A DNA stretch of 64,000 nucleotides from positions 248,001-312,000 of the forward strand of contig NZ_JARJEF010000004.1 in assembly GCF_029697505.1 (NCBI RefSeq), read 5' to 3'. The number at the start of each line of letters is the position of its first letter. Within the stretch, counting starts at the first letter, position 1. Shown one piece after another: positions 44,222 through 54,699 of this stretch. The notes beneath the pieces are model-generated. The model did not search any database. It was not told the origin of the DNA and saw only the letters and a program-made list of their open reading frames with translations. This stretch comes from Pseudophaeobacter profundi. GTDB lineage: Bacteria > Pseudomonadota > Alphaproteobacteria > Rhodobacterales > Rhodobacteraceae. A program made the translations under genes and the position numbers.

Positions 44222-45538
44222 ATGTTACGTCACAGCGAAATCATCACAGCCATGCAATACACGCGCTTCAATCTGAGTGATCCGTTGAACACCAGCAATG
44301 ACGCACCATACAAGATCAGCTATCAATATGCAGGTGGCAGCGCAGCGGGGGATCTTCCGACCTCAACAGAATATAGCGGATGGCGTCGTATGAACTGGGC
44401 GGAAAAGGCCAACTTCGAGGCCGCGCTTACCCATATCGAAAGCTTTCTAAATGTTGAATTTGTGCAGGTTAAACGCACCGATGACCCCGACCTGAATGTT
44501 GCAGCCGTTTCCCTGCCCGGGGCAACCATCGGCAGTGGTGGCTACTCTATCCGTTATCAGGGCAGCAAGATCACTGATTGGGACGGCTTTGTCGCCTATG
44601 ACGCAACACTGGATCTGTCTTCGGGGCAGTATGTCGACCTGCTGCTGCACGAATTGGGCCATGCCATGGGGCTGCGCCATACCTTCGAAGCCGATGACGC
44701 CTTGCCGCAGGAATATGATAGCAATCTCTACTCTGTCATGTCCTACCGCGCCAATCCGCATAACGGGGAAGACAGCGACGCCATGATGCTGTTCGACATC
44801 TTGGCCCTTCAGGATATCTGGGGCGCGGCCAGCCATAACGAAGATGACACCCGTTACACGGGCTGCCGGACCACCACCGTCGACAGCATCTGGGACACTG
44901 GCGGCATTGATTTTCTGGATGCGGATGGACGCCATCATGGGGTCACGCTTGACCTGCGCCAGGGGGCGTTTTCATCCTTTGACAGCAGCCATGATGCGGT
45001 CATCGCCTTTGGCAGCATGATTGAACGGGCTATTGGCGCCAAGGGGGATGACCGGCTTATTGGCAATGCGCTCGACAATGTTTTGCACGGCTACGGAGGC
45101 CACGACTATCTGGTTGGAAAGGCCGGTGACGACCGGATAACCGGCGGCTGGGGGCGGGATACGCTACGCGGCGATGATGGCGATGACCAGCTGCTGGGCG
45201 GGCATGGGCGTGACCGCCTTTGGGGCGGTGCCGGCGACGATCGTTTGGCAGGCAACGGCGGCAAAGACAGGCTGGATGGCCAAGCCGGAGATGACCTGCT
45301 GATCGGCGGATACGGCGATGATATCTTTGTCTTCAAAGGGCGCGGTGGCCACGACACGGTCAGCGATTTTATCGTCCAGGAGGATCGGCTGAAGATAATG
45401 GGCCACGGCAGCCACAGTGATATTTTGGGTCAGGCCCACGACAGCGCCGAAGGAGTGGTTTTTGACTTTGATGCAGATAGCAGCCTGCTGCTCCGTGACG
45501 TCACATTGGCCAGCCTCGGCGAATACTTTCTCATTTGA
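44222..45538 (+). CDS. Secreted serralysin-like M10 metalloprotease with RTX repeats
   Basis: 438 residues from the ATG at 44222; a start at 44096 or 44252 is possible. The zinc site is HELGHAMGLRH (His143, Glu144, His147, His153), followed by the Met-turn SVMSY (171-175), the metzincin fold of serralysins. The C-terminal third has seven or so RTX nonapeptides (GGHGRDRLW, GGAGDDRLA, GNGGKDRLD and others) for calcium binding and type I secretion, and ends in a hydrophobic FLI. It should be exported by a type I system, which is not encoded nearby; neither is an inhibitor. It is divergent from pccB. Confidence 0.9.
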   Translation: MLRHSEIITAMQYTRFNLSDPLNTSNDAPYKISYQYAGGSAAGDLPTSTEYSGWRRMNWAEKANFEAALTHIESFLNVEFVQVKRTDDPDLNVAAVSLPGATIGSGGYSIRYQGSKITDWDGFVAYDATLDLSSGQYVDLLLHELGHAMGLRHTFEADDALPQEYDSNLYSVMSYRANPHNGEDSDAMMLFDILALQDIWGAASHNEDDTRYTGCRTTTVDSIWDTGGIDFLDADGRHHGVTLDLRQGAFSSFDSSHDAVIAFGSMIERAIGAKGDDRLIGNALDNVLHGYGGHDYLVGKAGDDRITGGWGRDTLRGDDGDDQLLGGHGRDRLWGGAGDDRLAGNGGKDRLDGQAGDDLLIGGYGDDIFVFKGRGGHDTVSDFIVQEDRLKIMGHGSHSDILGQAHDSAEGVVFDFDADSSLLLRDVTLASLGEYFLI

Positions 45539-45586
45539 GACGATCTAGGAATAGACAATCTCACCGGGCTGATCTAAGCCAGTTTC

Positions 45587-46795
45587 ATGCAAAATCCCCA
45601 GCCCTCCGCGCATCCCACGATGAGCAAGCCACATATCGCGACACTGATCCTTCTGGCAGGGCTGTCGGCCCTGGCGATGAATGTCTTTCTGCCTGCCCTG
45701 CCCGGCATGGCGGAACATTTTCAAGCGGACTACCGGCTGATGCAGCTTTCCGTGGCGCTCTACCTTGCTGTCAATGCGGCGGTGCAGATTGTGGTTGGGC
45801 CGATTTCAGACAAGATGGGGCGCCGCCCGGTGATTCTGGCCAGCATATTGCTTTTCATCCTGGCAACACTGGGCTGTATCTTTGCCCCCACCGCCGAAAT
45901 CTTCCTGGCATTTCGCATGGCCCAGGCGGCTATTGCCGCAACCATGGTACTGAGCCGGGCGGCGGTGCGTGATCTGTACGACACCGACCGGGCGGCCAGT
46001 ATGCTGGGCTATGTCACCATGGGGGTGGCGATTGTGCCGATGATCAGCCCGGCCATTGGCGGGGTGCTGGATCAGCTGTTTGGCTGGCAGTCCAACTTCT
46101 GGCTTTTGGCGCTCTGTGCCGCGCTGGTCTACATGCTGACCTATTTTGATTTTGGCGAAACTGCCGTCAAAAGCGGCAAGACGCTGGCGGCACAGTTTGC
46201 CGAATACCCTGAGCTGATCTTCTCGCCGCGCTTTTGGGGCTATTCGCTGGCCTCTGGTCTCGCCTCTGGCTCTTTCTTTGCCTATCTTGGCGGGGCACCG
46301 TTTCTGGGGGCAAATCTCTATGGGCTGAGCCCGGCAATGCTGGGGCTGTTCTTTTCGACCCCGGCGGTCGGCTATTTCTTTGGCAACTTTATATCAGGGC
46401 GCTTTTCAATGCGCTTCGGCGTCAATCGGATGGTGCTCTGGGGCTGCATCGTGAATGGCTGCGGCGTTGCGCTGTCGCTAGCGCTGGCGCTGGCAGGGCT
46501 GGATTCGGTTTATTCCTTCTTTGGCCTTATGTGCATCGTCGGGCTTGGCAATGGCATGGCAATCCCCAATGCTACCGCCGGGGCGATCTCTGTTCGGCCA
46601 CATCTTGCGGGGTCTGCCTCGGGGCTGAGCGGCGCAATCATGCTGGGCGGAGGTGCCTGTCTCAGCGGCATGGCCGGTTGGGTTCTGGTGCCCGGCACCA
46701 CCGCTGTCCCCTTGCTGCTAATCATGTTCTGCACCGCCATACTGGGGCTGCTTTCCATTGCTATGGTGATCAAGCGCGAGCAGCACCTGCGCTAG
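45587..46795 (+). CDS. Bcr/CflA-type MFS drug exporter
   Basis: 402 residues (an alternative start at 45620 removes 11). Twelve hydrophobic helices are visible. ALAMNVFLPALPGMAEHF in the first helix and GPISDKMGRRPVILAS, the MFS loop 2-3 motif, followed by RMAQAAIAATMVLSRAAVRDLYD, are typical of the Bcr/CflA family. It expels drugs such as bicyclomycin or chloramphenicol in known members; the substrate here is not assigned. It lies between the protease and pccR, with no visible operon partner. Confidence 0.9.
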   Translation: MQNPQPSAHPTMSKPHIATLILLAGLSALAMNVFLPALPGMAEHFQADYRLMQLSVALYLAVNAAVQIVVGPISDKMGRRPVILASILLFILATLGCIFAPTAEIFLAFRMAQAAIAATMVLSRAAVRDLYDTDRAASMLGYVTMGVAIVPMISPAIGGVLDQLFGWQSNFWLLALCAALVYMLTYFDFGETAVKSGKTLAAQFAEYPELIFSPRFWGYSLASGLASGSFFAYLGGAPFLGANLYGLSPAMLGLFFSTPAVGYFFGNFISGRFSMRFGVNRMVLWGCIVNGCGVALSLALALAGLDSVYSFFGLMCIVGLGNGMAIPNATAGAISVRPHLAGSASGLSGAIMLGGGACLSGMAGWVLVPGTTAVPLLLIMFCTAILGLLSIAMVIKREQHLR

Positions 46796-46909
46796 CAGAA
46801 CCAGCCCTGCCCCCCGCCTGATCCGTTTCCCCAAAGCCCGATACGCTGGCCAGCGCCCCCCCCGAGGCAGGCGGCTTACCTTTTGCGGTCGGCGGCTTGC
46901 ATCGTGAAA

Positions 46910-46947
46910 TTTGCATTTATACAGTAGCAGCACCCGGAATTTGCAAA
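46910..46947. promoter_or_regulatory. TTTGCATT and TTTGCAAA boxes upstream of pccR
   Basis: TTTGCATT at 46910-46917 and TTTGCAAA at 46940-46947. The second touches the ribosome site and lies ten bases before the ATG, so bound protein would block expression: a likely autoregulatory site. Confidence 0.6.
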
Positions 46948-46957
46948 GGTGCCCCCG

Positions 46958-48346
46958 ATGGCCACTCAGAAACTCTATGCAGGTGCCAAACTGCGTGAAA
47001 TGCGGACCCGGCTTGACCTGACGCAAAAGGGTTTCGCCGCCAAACTTGGTGTCTCTCTGCCCTATCTGAACCAGATGGAGAACAACAACCGACCCGTTTC
47101 CACCACGGTTGTTTTGGCCCTGGCGCAGGAATTTGGCATGGATGTCACCGAATTGTCGACCGGCGACAGTGAGCGCCTGGTCAGCGACATGCGCGAGGCC
47201 ATGGCCGACCCGGTTTTTGCCGATGACACCCCGCCGATGGCGGATCTGCGACTTACAGCATCAAATGCGCCGGCCCTGGCGCGCGCCTTTCTCAGCCTGC
47301 ACCGCGCCTATCGCCAGACGCATGAGCGCCTTGCCTCGCTGGACGAGGCACTGGGGCGCGAGGATTCCCGCATTCAGGCCAGCCCCTGGGAAGAGGTGCG
47401 CGATTTCTTCCATTATTGCGACAACTACATTGACGCGGTGGATCGGGCCGCCGAACGCTTTGCCGGATCTGCAGATGCACGGCTGGCTGCCACCACCGCG
47501 CTGGAAACCGCAGGCATCACCATTTTGATCTGCGACATGGAGGGGCTACGCCACTACGACCCCGAGAGCCGCACCCTGCGACTGTCAAACCGCGCCACGC
47601 CGTCAACCCAGGTATTTCAGCTGCTATTGCAGGTTGCCCTGTTCAGCCAGGACAGCCTGCTAGAAGCTACCTTGGATTTTGCCCGCTTCCAAAGCGACGA
47701 AGCCCGCGCCATCGCCAAGATTGGCCTGGCGAACTATTTCGCCGGGGCAGCGCTGATGCCCTATGGCCGTTTTCTGGCCGCCGCCCAAGAGGATCGCCAT
47801 GATCTCGAACGGCTCGCCATCCGGTTTAGCGCCTCGATAGAGCAAGTAGCGCATCGCCTCTCGACCTTGCAGCGCCCCGGCGCCAAGGGGATCCCGTTCT
47901 TTTTTGTCCGGGTCGATCAGGCAGGCACCATCACCAAGCGGCACTCCGCCACGCGGCTGCAGTTTGCCCGCTTTGGTGGTGCCTGCCCGCTATGGAATGT
48001 GCACCGCGCCTTTGAAACGCCTGGGCGCTTTTTACGCCAGCTGGCCGAAACGCCGGACGGGGTGCGCTATATTTCGCTGGCGCGGGATGTGTCAAAACCC
48101 GGTGGGGCCTTTGGCGCGCCGGTGCGCCGCTACGCCATCTCGCTGGGCTGTGAGTTGCGCCACGCAGAGGCGCTGGTCTATGCCGACAATCTGGAGACGC
48201 GCCATGATACGGCCTTTGAACCCATCGGCATTTCCTGCCGCATCTGCGAGCGCACAAACTGCCACCAACGTTCGGTTCCGCCGCTAGAACGCCGCCTCAG
48301 CATCAACAGCGACCAGCGCGGGGTGCTCCCCTATGAGGTGAGCTGA
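46958..48346 (+). CDS. pccR: ScfR/PccR-type short-chain fatty acyl-CoA regulator
   Basis: 462 residues from the ATG with AAAGG eight bases upstream; a GTG at 46949 is the alternative. An N-terminal XRE helix-turn-helix (about 5-65, LREMRTRLDLTQKGFAAKLG, PYLNQMENNNRPVS) is followed by a central IrrE-like part around 200-300 (NYFAGAALMPYGRFLAAAQEDRHD, without an HExxH zinc site) and the Cys-rich C-terminal DUF2083 region, SCRICERTNCHQRS. In Rhodobacter sphaeroides PccR senses the propionyl-CoA state and controls pccB. Its gene here is 3 kb from pccB, with the same boxes before both. Confidence 0.9.
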   Translation: MATQKLYAGAKLREMRTRLDLTQKGFAAKLGVSLPYLNQMENNNRPVSTTVVLALAQEFGMDVTELSTGDSERLVSDMREAMADPVFADDTPPMADLRLTASNAPALARAFLSLHRAYRQTHERLASLDEALGREDSRIQASPWEEVRDFFHYCDNYIDAVDRAAERFAGSADARLAATTALETAGITILICDMEGLRHYDPESRTLRLSNRATPSTQVFQLLLQVALFSQDSLLEATLDFARFQSDEARAIAKIGLANYFAGAALMPYGRFLAAAQEDRHDLERLAIRFSASIEQVAHRLSTLQRPGAKGIPFFFVRVDQAGTITKRHSATRLQFARFGGACPLWNVHRAFETPGRFLRQLAETPDGVRYISLARDVSKPGGAFGAPVRRYAISLGCELRHAEALVYADNLETRHDTAFEPIGISCRICERTNCHQRSVPPLERRLSINSDQRGVLPYEVS

Positions 48347-48400
48347 TGACTCCTGGCGCCCCCTTATCGCGGTACATCTGCTATACGCCCGCAGTGCACA

Positions 48401-48436
48401 GCAAAAAGGGGGCGCGTAATCGCCGCCCCCTTGCTG
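48401..48436. terminator. Terminator between pccR and ydcH
   Basis: Stem AAGGGGGCG / CGCCCCCTT with a nine-base loop, preceded by AAAA and flanked by an outer AGCAA/TTGCT pairing. Shared by two convergent genes. It lacks a long T run on the plus strand. Confidence 0.8.
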
Positions 48437-48480
48437 TATTTGCTGCCACGCCCAGAAGACCAGACGCAGACCAATAGTCT

Positions 48481-48720
48481 TCAGGCTTTGGCCAGAATAT
48501 CCCAGATCTGGTCCTTCAGCGCACCACGCTTCTTGCGCAGTTCGACTTCTGCCAGCTCTTCTACCGGCTCGACGTTGGTTTCGGCCCGGTGCACAGCGCG
48601 GTTCACGTCGTGGTAGTCATCAGCCAGCTTGGCAAAATGGGCATCAGACTGTTTCAATTGACTGATCACCTCGGCCTTTTCGGGAAACTCTGCTGCCAGC
48701 TCATGCGGGGTATTGGACAT
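48481..48720 (-). CDS. YdcH family (DUF465) protein
   Basis: 79 residues. Charged and entirely helical, with HELAAEFPEKAEVISQLK, SDAHFAKLADDYHDVNRAVHRAE, then ELRKKRGALKDQIWDIL, which is the DUF465 pattern. Small soluble proteins of unknown function. It is a single gene between pccR (convergent) and betA. Confidence 0.92.
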   Translation of the reverse strand: MSNTPHELAAEFPEKAEVISQLKQSDAHFAKLADDYHDVNRAVHRAETNVEPVEELAEVELRKKRGALKDQIWDILAKA

Positions 48721-48860
48721 CTGTTCGCTCCTTTTATATCGCTCACGCGCAACCTATGATCCCCGCGATTGCGCCACCTTGATACGGATCAATTCCCCCC
48801 AAAGTTAATACCTTGGACGGCAGCCCGCGACAGTGCTGTACGCCACAGGCAAAGCGCCAG

Positions 48861-50516
48861 CTAGCGCTGGCTTTCCTGCCAGTTGTCATGGAACCAGGGC
48901 ATCGCATTAGAGGCCGACAGGCGGCGGCCAAGGATATGGTCTGCCGCTTTTTCCCCGGTCATGATCGATGGACCGTTGAGGTTGCCATTGGTGATGCGCG
49001 GAAAGATCGAACTGTCGGCGACCCGCAGCCCTGCAACGCCGATGACCCGGCATTCTGGGTCAACAACGGCCATCGGATCATCCAGCGCCCCCATCTTGCA
49101 GGTGCCACAAGGGTGATAGGCGCTTTCGGCGTGCTGCCGGATAAAGCTGTCGATCTCCGCATCGCTTTGCAGTGCTTCGCCAGGCTGGATTTCGTGTTTG
49201 ACAAAGGGCTGCATGGCCTCCTGCGCAAAAATCTCGCGGGTCAGGCGCACGCATTTGCGAAAATCGATCCAGTCCTGCTCGGTCGACATATAGTTGAAAG
49301 AGATCTTTGGTGCGTCCTTCGGATCGGCGCTGGCCAGGGTGACCTTGCCGCGCGATTCTGACCGCATCGGCCCCACATGCGCCTGAAACCCATGGCCTTC
49401 GGCTGCCGCCTGGCCATCATAGCGCACCGCAATCGGCAAAAAGTGATACTGAATATCGGGATAGTCGACGCCCTTGTCCGAACGGATGAACGCAGCGCTT
49501 TCGAACTGGTTCGAGGCCCCAAGCCCTGTCTTGGTGAACAGCCACTGTGCGCCAACCCAGGCCTTACCCAGCAGGTTCCAGTATTTGAACAGGGTGATGG
49601 GTTGTTTGCAGGCGTATTGGAAATAGAACTCCAGGTGGTCTTGCAGGTTTTGCCCAACGCCGGGACGATCTGCGACCAGATCGACACCATGTTCTGCCAG
49701 GTGTTTGGCCGGACCAATGCCCGACAGCATCAGCAGCTTTGGTGAATTCAGCGAGCTGGCCGCCAGGATCACCTCCTCTGTGGCCTCGATCACCTCAACC
49801 TTGCCGCCGCGCTCGATCTCAACCCCGGTCGCGCGCCCCTGCTGGATGACCACTTTGCGCGCCAGGGCGCGGATCATGGTGCAGCTGTCGCGCTTCAGCG
49901 CCGGGCGCAGATAGGCATTGGCCGCCGACCAGCGCTGGCCTTTGTAGACGGTCATCTCCATCGGGCCAAAGCCCTCTTGCTGTTCACCGTTGTAATCTTT
50001 GGTCACAGGATACCCCGCCTGCTGCCCGGCTGAGACAAAGGCCGCGTGCAGCGGGTTGTCGCGCGGGCCACGGGTGACATGCAGCGGGCCGTCACTGCCG
50101 CGCCAGTCCGGGTCACCGCCCTGGCCGCGGTCATCCCAGGTTTCCATACGTTTGAAATAGGGCAGCACATCTGCGTAGGACCAGCCCTGCGCGCCGCTTT
50201 CGGCCCAGTAATTATAGTCACCCGCGTGGCCGCGCACATAGACCATTCCATTGATCGAGGACGACCCGCCAATCACCTTGCCACGCGGCGTCACCAGCTC
50301 GCGATTGTCCAGATGCGGTTCCGGCTGGGATTTATAGCCCCAGTCATACAGCGACATGTTCATCGGGTAGGACAGTGCCCCCGGCATCTGGATAAACGGG
50401 CCCGCATCACTGCCGCCATGTTCGATGATGAGTACCGATTTCCCCGCTTCTGACAGCCTGTAGGCCATGGCACAACCCGCCGAGCCCGCCCCCACAATCA
50501 CATATTCCGCTTTCAT
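48861..50516 (-). CDS. betA: Choline dehydrogenase
   Basis: 551 residues. GMC flavoenzyme oxidising choline to betaine aldehyde. N-terminal FAD motif [21 protein letters not shown] signature [20 protein letters not shown], second signature [20 protein letters not shown], and active His in [11 protein letters not shown] (His468) with Asn in NGNLNGPS near 510. It is third in the betC-betB-betA run, about 210 bases from betB; the gap holds a strong inverted repeat. Confidence 0.96.
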   Translation of the reverse strand: MKAEYVIVGAGSAGCAMAYRLSEAGKSVLIIEHGGSDAGPFIQMPGALSYPMNMSLYDWGYKSQPEPHLDNRELVTPRGKVIGGSSSINGMVYVRGHAGDYNYWAESGAQGWSYADVLPYFKRMETWDDRGQGGDPDWRGSDGPLHVTRGPRDNPLHAAFVSAGQQAGYPVTKDYNGEQQEGFGPMEMTVYKGQRWSAANAYLRPALKRDSCTMIRALARKVVIQQGRATGVEIERGGKVEVIEATEEVILAASSLNSPKLLMLSGIGPAKHLAEHGVDLVADRPGVGQNLQDHLEFYFQYACKQPITLFKYWNLLGKAWVGAQWLFTKTGLGASNQFESAAFIRSDKGVDYPDIQYHFLPIAVRYDGQAAAEGHGFQAHVGPMRSESRGKVTLASADPKDAPKISFNYMSTEQDWIDFRKCVRLTREIFAQEAMQPFVKHEIQPGEALQSDAEIDSFIRQHAESAYHPCGTCKMGALDDPMAVVDPECRVIGVAGLRVADSSIFPRITNGNLNGPSIMTGEKAADHILGRRLSASNAMPWFHDNWQESQR

Positions 50517-50676
50517 CGCATGTCTCCATCGCGAAGTCTCACTGGGTCAAAAGGCCACCGGGCCGCGCGCCAGGCGCGATCTATCCTGTGGCCGGTAAAA
50601 CTCTGCTTCATCATTGGTCTGGCCCGCTGCGGACGCGTCGCGCCTTCAGCGGATTTCTCAGCACCCCTTGCGCCCT

Positions 50677-50723
50677 GCCCTTTTGGGCAACGGGGCGGGT
50701 GGGTGGGCGTTGCCCAAAAGGGC
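50677..50723 (-). terminator. 16-bp inverted repeat between betB and betA
   Basis: GCCCTTTTGGGCAACG at 50677-50692 and its perfect complement at 50708-50723, three bases past the betB stop, with a 15-base loop. Each arm also contains its own palindrome (GCCCTTTTGGGC). No T tract follows. It may terminate or stabilise the betCB part of the transcript. Confidence 0.5.
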
Positions 50724-50725
50724 AA

Positions 50726-52183
50726 TCAGAACGCCGCTTCGACATCGCCCATGCGCACATAGACCGATTTCACCTGGCTAAAGTGCTTCAAGGCCTCTTT
50801 GGAGTTTTCGCGCCCCACACCCGAGGCCTTGACGCCGCCAAAGGGGGCCTCGACCGGTGCGTCATTGTAAGAATTGATAAAGCAGCTGCCGGCCTCAAGC
50901 TGGCCGATCACCCGATGCGCCCGCGCGAAATCTTTGGTGAAGACCCCCGCCGACAGGCCAAATTCGGTGGCATTGGCCCGTGCCACAACCTCATCTTCGC
51001 TATCGAACTCCAGCACCGACATGACAGGGCCAAAGATCTCTTCACGCGCAATGGTCATTTCATCCGTCACATCGGCAAAAACCGTGGGCTGCAGATACCA
51101 GCCCGGCATGTCGCAGCGCGCCCCGCCACAGATCAGGCGGGCGCCCTCGGACTTGCCCTTTTCAATATAGCCCAGCACGATATTCATCTGCGCCTCATTG
51201 ACCATGGGGCCAAAGCTTGTCGCCTCATCCAGCGGATCGCCAATCACCGCAGCACCAACGCGTTCGGCCAGACGGGCAAGGAATTTTTCCTTGATGCCCT
51301 TTTGCACAAAGACCCGGGTACCATTGGAACAGACCTGCCCCGAGGAGTAGAAATTGCCATTGATGGCACCACCAACGGCATTGTCGATATCGGCGTCATC
51401 AAAGATGATCAGAGGGGATTTTCCGCCCAGTTCCATGGTGACATGCTTCATCCCCGCCGCCGCTGCCGCATAGACCTTTTTGCCAGTCGGCGCCGATCCG
51501 GTCAGCGAGACCTTGTTGACCCGCGGGTCGGTCACCAGTGCCGCCCCGACATCGCCCAGGCCCTGCACCACATTGAACACCCCGGCAGGCAGCCCCGCCT
51601 CGTGCAGGATCTCGGCAACTTGCAAGGCACAAAGCGGTGTTGCCTCGGAAGGTTTGAACACCATGGTATTGCCACAGGCCAGGGCCGGCGCGCCCTTCCA
51701 GCAGGCGATCTGCGTCGGATAGTTCCAGGCACCAATCCCCACACAAAGCCCCAAGGCTTCGCGGATGGTATAAACCCAGTCTTCGCCCAATTGGATATGT
51801 TCACCGGTCAGGCTGGCCGCCAAGCCGCCAAAATATTCCAGCGCATCGGCACCCGAGGTGGCATCCGCCACCAGGGTTTCCTGCAGCGGTTTGCCGGTAT
51901 CATAGGTTTCCAACACCGACAGATCATGATTGCGGTCCCGCATGATATCGGCCGCCCGGCGCAGGATGCGGCCGCGTTCCATACCCGTCATGGCCGCCCA
52001 TGCCTGTTGCGCGGCCTTGCCGCTGGCCAGTGCCTGTTCGACAATCGCAGGTGTCGCTGCATGTACACTGGCGATCTGTTCACCTGTTGCGGCGTAGATC
52101 ACCGGAATGGCGGTGCCGGATGTGTCTTCGACATAGGCGCCATTGATGAAATGGCTGGCTTTGGGTTGAGCGGGATGAGTCAT
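50726..52183 (-). CDS. betB: Betaine aldehyde dehydrogenase
   Basis: 485 residues. Oxidises betaine aldehyde to glycine betaine with NAD(P). Typical ALDH set: [21 protein letters not shown], Glu251 in [14 protein letters not shown] and nucleophile Cys285 in [13 protein letters not shown]. The C-terminal part contains [16 protein letters not shown]. It is second gene of betCBA, 62 bases after betC. Confidence 0.96.
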   Translation of the reverse strand: MTHPAQPKASHFINGAYVEDTSGTAIPVIYAATGEQIASVHAATPAIVEQALASGKAAQQAWAAMTGMERGRILRRAADIMRDRNHDLSVLETYDTGKPLQETLVADATSGADALEYFGGLAASLTGEHIQLGEDWVYTIREALGLCVGIGAWNYPTQIACWKGAPALACGNTMVFKPSEATPLCALQVAEILHEAGLPAGVFNVVQGLGDVGAALVTDPRVNKVSLTGSAPTGKKVYAAAAAGMKHVTMELGGKSPLIIFDDADIDNAVGGAINGNFYSSGQVCSNGTRVFVQKGIKEKFLARLAERVGAAVIGDPLDEATSFGPMVNEAQMNIVLGYIEKGKSEGARLICGGARCDMPGWYLQPTVFADVTDEMTIAREEIFGPVMSVLEFDSEDEVVARANATEFGLSAGVFTKDFARAHRVIGQLEAGSCFINSYNDAPVEAPFGGVKASGVGRENSKEALKHFSQVKSVYVRMGDVEAAF

Positions 52184-52245
52184 GATTTTATGCCTCCGGC
52201 GGGGATATTTGGGGCCAAATGAACTGGCGGGATGCGGAATTGAGG

Positions 52246-53754
52246 TTATTCGCCCCGGGGAAAGCGTTTGCTTTCCTCAAGGGTGTTGAGGTCCATGTGG
52301 TTGCGCATGTAGCGCTCTGAGGCCTGTTGCAGCGGCTGGTAGTCCCAGGGGTAGTAACCGCCCTGGCGCAGTGCCTCGTAGACCACCCAGCGTCGCGCCT
52401 GGCTGGCGCGGACATCGGCATCGAACCGCGCCAGATCCCAACGGGCTTCGGATTTGGCGCGCAGGGTTTGCAGGGTGTCGGCATGGGTGGGATCAGCGGC
52501 CAGGTTGGTCAGCTCATGCGGGTCGGCCTCCAGGTCGAACAGCTGGTCGGGATCCAGGGCACAGCGGCTGTATTTCCATTTGCCATCGCGCAGCGAGACC
52601 AGCGGCGCATAGGAGGCCTCGGCGGCATATTCCATCGCAACCGGGCTGGCGCGGTCTCCGCCGCGCGCCAGTGGCATCAGATCTTCGCCATCGGTCCAGG
52701 GGGCGATCTCTGCCATCGGCAGCCCCGCCAGCGCCCCGAGGGTGGGGGTCACGTCCAGCGTTGAGACGGGCGTTTCAATCAGCCCGGCGGGCAGATCTGG
52801 AGAAGAAATCATCAGGGGCACCCGCGCCGAACCTTCAAAGAAGCTCATCTTGAACCAGAGGCCGCGCTCACCCAGCATGTCGCCGTGGTCAGAGACAAAG
52901 AAAATCGTTGCCTCCTGCCGGGTGTCTTCCAGCACCTGCAGGATCGCACCGATCTTATCGTCAAGATACGAGATATTGGCAAAATAGGCGCGACGGGAGC
53001 GTTTGATATTTTCTTCGGTAATGTCAAAGCTGCGCCAGTCATTGGCATCAAAGATCCGCTGAGCATGGGGATCGTGATCGTCGTAGTCCATTGCCGGAAC
53101 CTGTGGCAGCAGGTGTTCGCAGTCCTCGTAGAGATCCCAGTATTTCTTCCGCGCGACATAGGGATCATGCGGATGGGTAAAACTGACCGTCAGCGCCCAG
53201 GGGCGATCCTCCAGCCCGCGCGACAGTTCATAAAGTTTCGTGGTGGCATTATAAGCCACCTCATCATCGTATTCCATCTGGTTCGAGGTCTCGGCAATAC
53301 CGGCCCCGGTGACCGAGCCCATGTTGTGATACCACCAGTCAATGCGTTCGCCGGGTTTGCGATAGTCCGGCGTCCAGCCAAAGTCGGCCGGGTAGATATC
53401 GGTGGTCAGGCGGTCTTCAAATCCATGCAACTGATCAGGGCCGACAAAGTGCATTTTGCCCGACAGGCAGGTGTAGTACCCGGCGCGACGCAGGTGATGC
53501 GCATAGGTGGGTATGTCACTGCGGAACTCTGCCGCATTGTCATAGACCCCTGTCCGGGACGGCAACTGGCCCGACATAAAGCTGGCCCGCCCGGGCGCAC
53601 AGAGCGGTGATCCGGTATAGGCATTTGCAAACCGCGCCGAACGCGCCGCCAGTTTCTTCAGATTGGGCGCATGCAGCCAGTCCGCCGGGCCATCTGGAAA
53701 CAGCGTTCCGTTCAGCTGATCAACCATAATAACCAGAATATTTGGCTTGCTCAT
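52246..53754 (-). CDS. betC: Choline sulfatase
   Basis: 502 residues from the ATG of [16 protein letters not shown]; the longer frame to 53910 is a poor leader. It hydrolyses choline-O-sulfate to choline and sulfate. The Cys-type sulfatase motif CAPGR is at 52-56 (Cys52 becomes formylglycine), the metal site DQ is near 12-13, and [16 protein letters not shown] (with F instead of [10 protein letters not shown]) supplies further ligands. It heads betC-betB-betA and is divergent from betI. Confidence 0.95.
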   Translation of the reverse strand: MSKPNILVIMVDQLNGTLFPDGPADWLHAPNLKKLAARSARFANAYTGSPLCAPGRASFMSGQLPSRTGVYDNAAEFRSDIPTYAHHLRRAGYYTCLSGKMHFVGPDQLHGFEDRLTTDIYPADFGWTPDYRKPGERIDWWYHNMGSVTGAGIAETSNQMEYDDEVAYNATTKLYELSRGLEDRPWALTVSFTHPHDPYVARKKYWDLYEDCEHLLPQVPAMDYDDHDPHAQRIFDANDWRSFDITEENIKRSRRAYFANISYLDDKIGAILQVLEDTRQEATIFFVSDHGDMLGERGLWFKMSFFEGSARVPLMISSPDLPAGLIETPVSTLDVTPTLGALAGLPMAEIAPWTDGEDLMPLARGGDRASPVAMEYAAEASYAPLVSLRDGKWKYSRCALDPDQLFDLEADPHELTNLAADPTHADTLQTLRAKSEARWDLARFDADVRASQARRWVVYEALRQGGYYPWDYQPLQQASERYMRNHMDLNTLEESKRFPRGE

Positions 53755-54040
53755 CGACCTGTAGCCCCTCGTGTTTTGGCGGTGAAGCCAGTTGATTTTG
53801 TCCATAGGGCGCCGCCAGGCCATATGACCCGGTTTGATCGGCGCTGACGCGATGGCGCCCCTGCCCCAGCCAGCCCCGCCATGCGGTCTGCGCCCGGGGT
53901 GATTTGCCATGGCAGAACACCCATTCGGAGGCCTAGCATAGAAAACCGATTGCAGAAATGCTTTTTTAAATCACCATTCAAGATTCTTTACCTATAGATC
54001 AACTATTGAAACCTCCAGCCAAGTAACGCAAAACTCTACT

Positions 54041-54616
54041 ATGGGAAGAAAACGCATCAGAGATATTCGCAACGAAGAACTGATCGAAGCCACAATTGTG
54101 GCGGTGCATAAACGCGGCTATTCTGTTGTTACGATGGCGGAAATCGCGCGGGAGGCCGGAGCCTCTGCAGCCTCGATCAACTATTACTTCGGCTCCAAGG
54201 AAGGCCTGATGGAGGCGACGATGCGGCACCTGTTGCGCAAGTTGCGCCATGCCATGATCGAAGGCTACAGCAAGGCACGCACCCCGAAAGAGCGCCTATA
54301 CGCGGTGACAGATGCCAATTTTTCAGATCAGCTCTTTACTGTGCCCCAGTGCAGCCTCTGGATGCAGTTCTGGGCCAATGCCCCCTATGCGCCGCGCCTA
54401 TCCCGGCTGCATCGAATCAACCGTACCCGCGTGCGCAGCCATGTGCGGGCCGAATTGACCAATCTGCTGCCTCTGGAACGGGTGGAAACAGCCCGCAGTG
54501 CCCTGCAATGCTATATGGATGGGGTCTGGCTGGAGGCGGCGCAATCTGAGCGCAAGGTCCAGCCCGACGCCGCCCGACGCGCCGCCCATCAGGTGGTGGA
54601 TCTGATCCTGTCCTAA
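54041..54616 (+). CDS. betI: TetR-family repressor BetI
   Basis: 191 residues. The N-terminal TetR helix-turn-helix (about 8-55) reads NEELIEATIVAVHKRGYSVV, MAEIAREAGASAASINYYFG, SKEGLMEATM. The C-terminal part, with FWANAPYAPRLSRLHRINRTR, SHVRAELTNLL and LQCYMDGVWLEAA, is BetI-like (HRINRTR region). It should repress the bet genes and be released by choline. The 286-base gap to betC would hold the operators; a TTCAA...TTGAA pair at 53977-54010 is only a weak candidate. Confidence 0.92.
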   Translation: MGRKRIRDIRNEELIEATIVAVHKRGYSVVTMAEIAREAGASAASINYYFGSKEGLMEATMRHLLRKLRHAMIEGYSKARTPKERLYAVTDANFSDQLFTVPQCSLWMQFWANAPYAPRLSRLHRINRTRVRSHVRAELTNLLPLERVETARSALQCYMDGVWLEAAQSERKVQPDAARRAAHQVVDLILS

Positions 54617-54699
54617 CCGCCCCGCCTGGCCCAGACAGCAACGCTGGGCAGACCTCCCCTTTTCAACAGACTGAAGCGTCGCGCAAGATCGGCGCCGCC

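Noticed and set aside
50588-52222. 544-codon plus-strand frame opposite betB
   Set aside because: Antisense shadow of the aldehyde dehydrogenase gene without domain signatures.
53976-54010. TTCAA...TTGAA inverted pair in the betC-betI gap as a BetI operator
   Set aside because: The half sites are only five to six bases and 24 bases apart, in an AT-rich stretch, so chance occurrence is likely.
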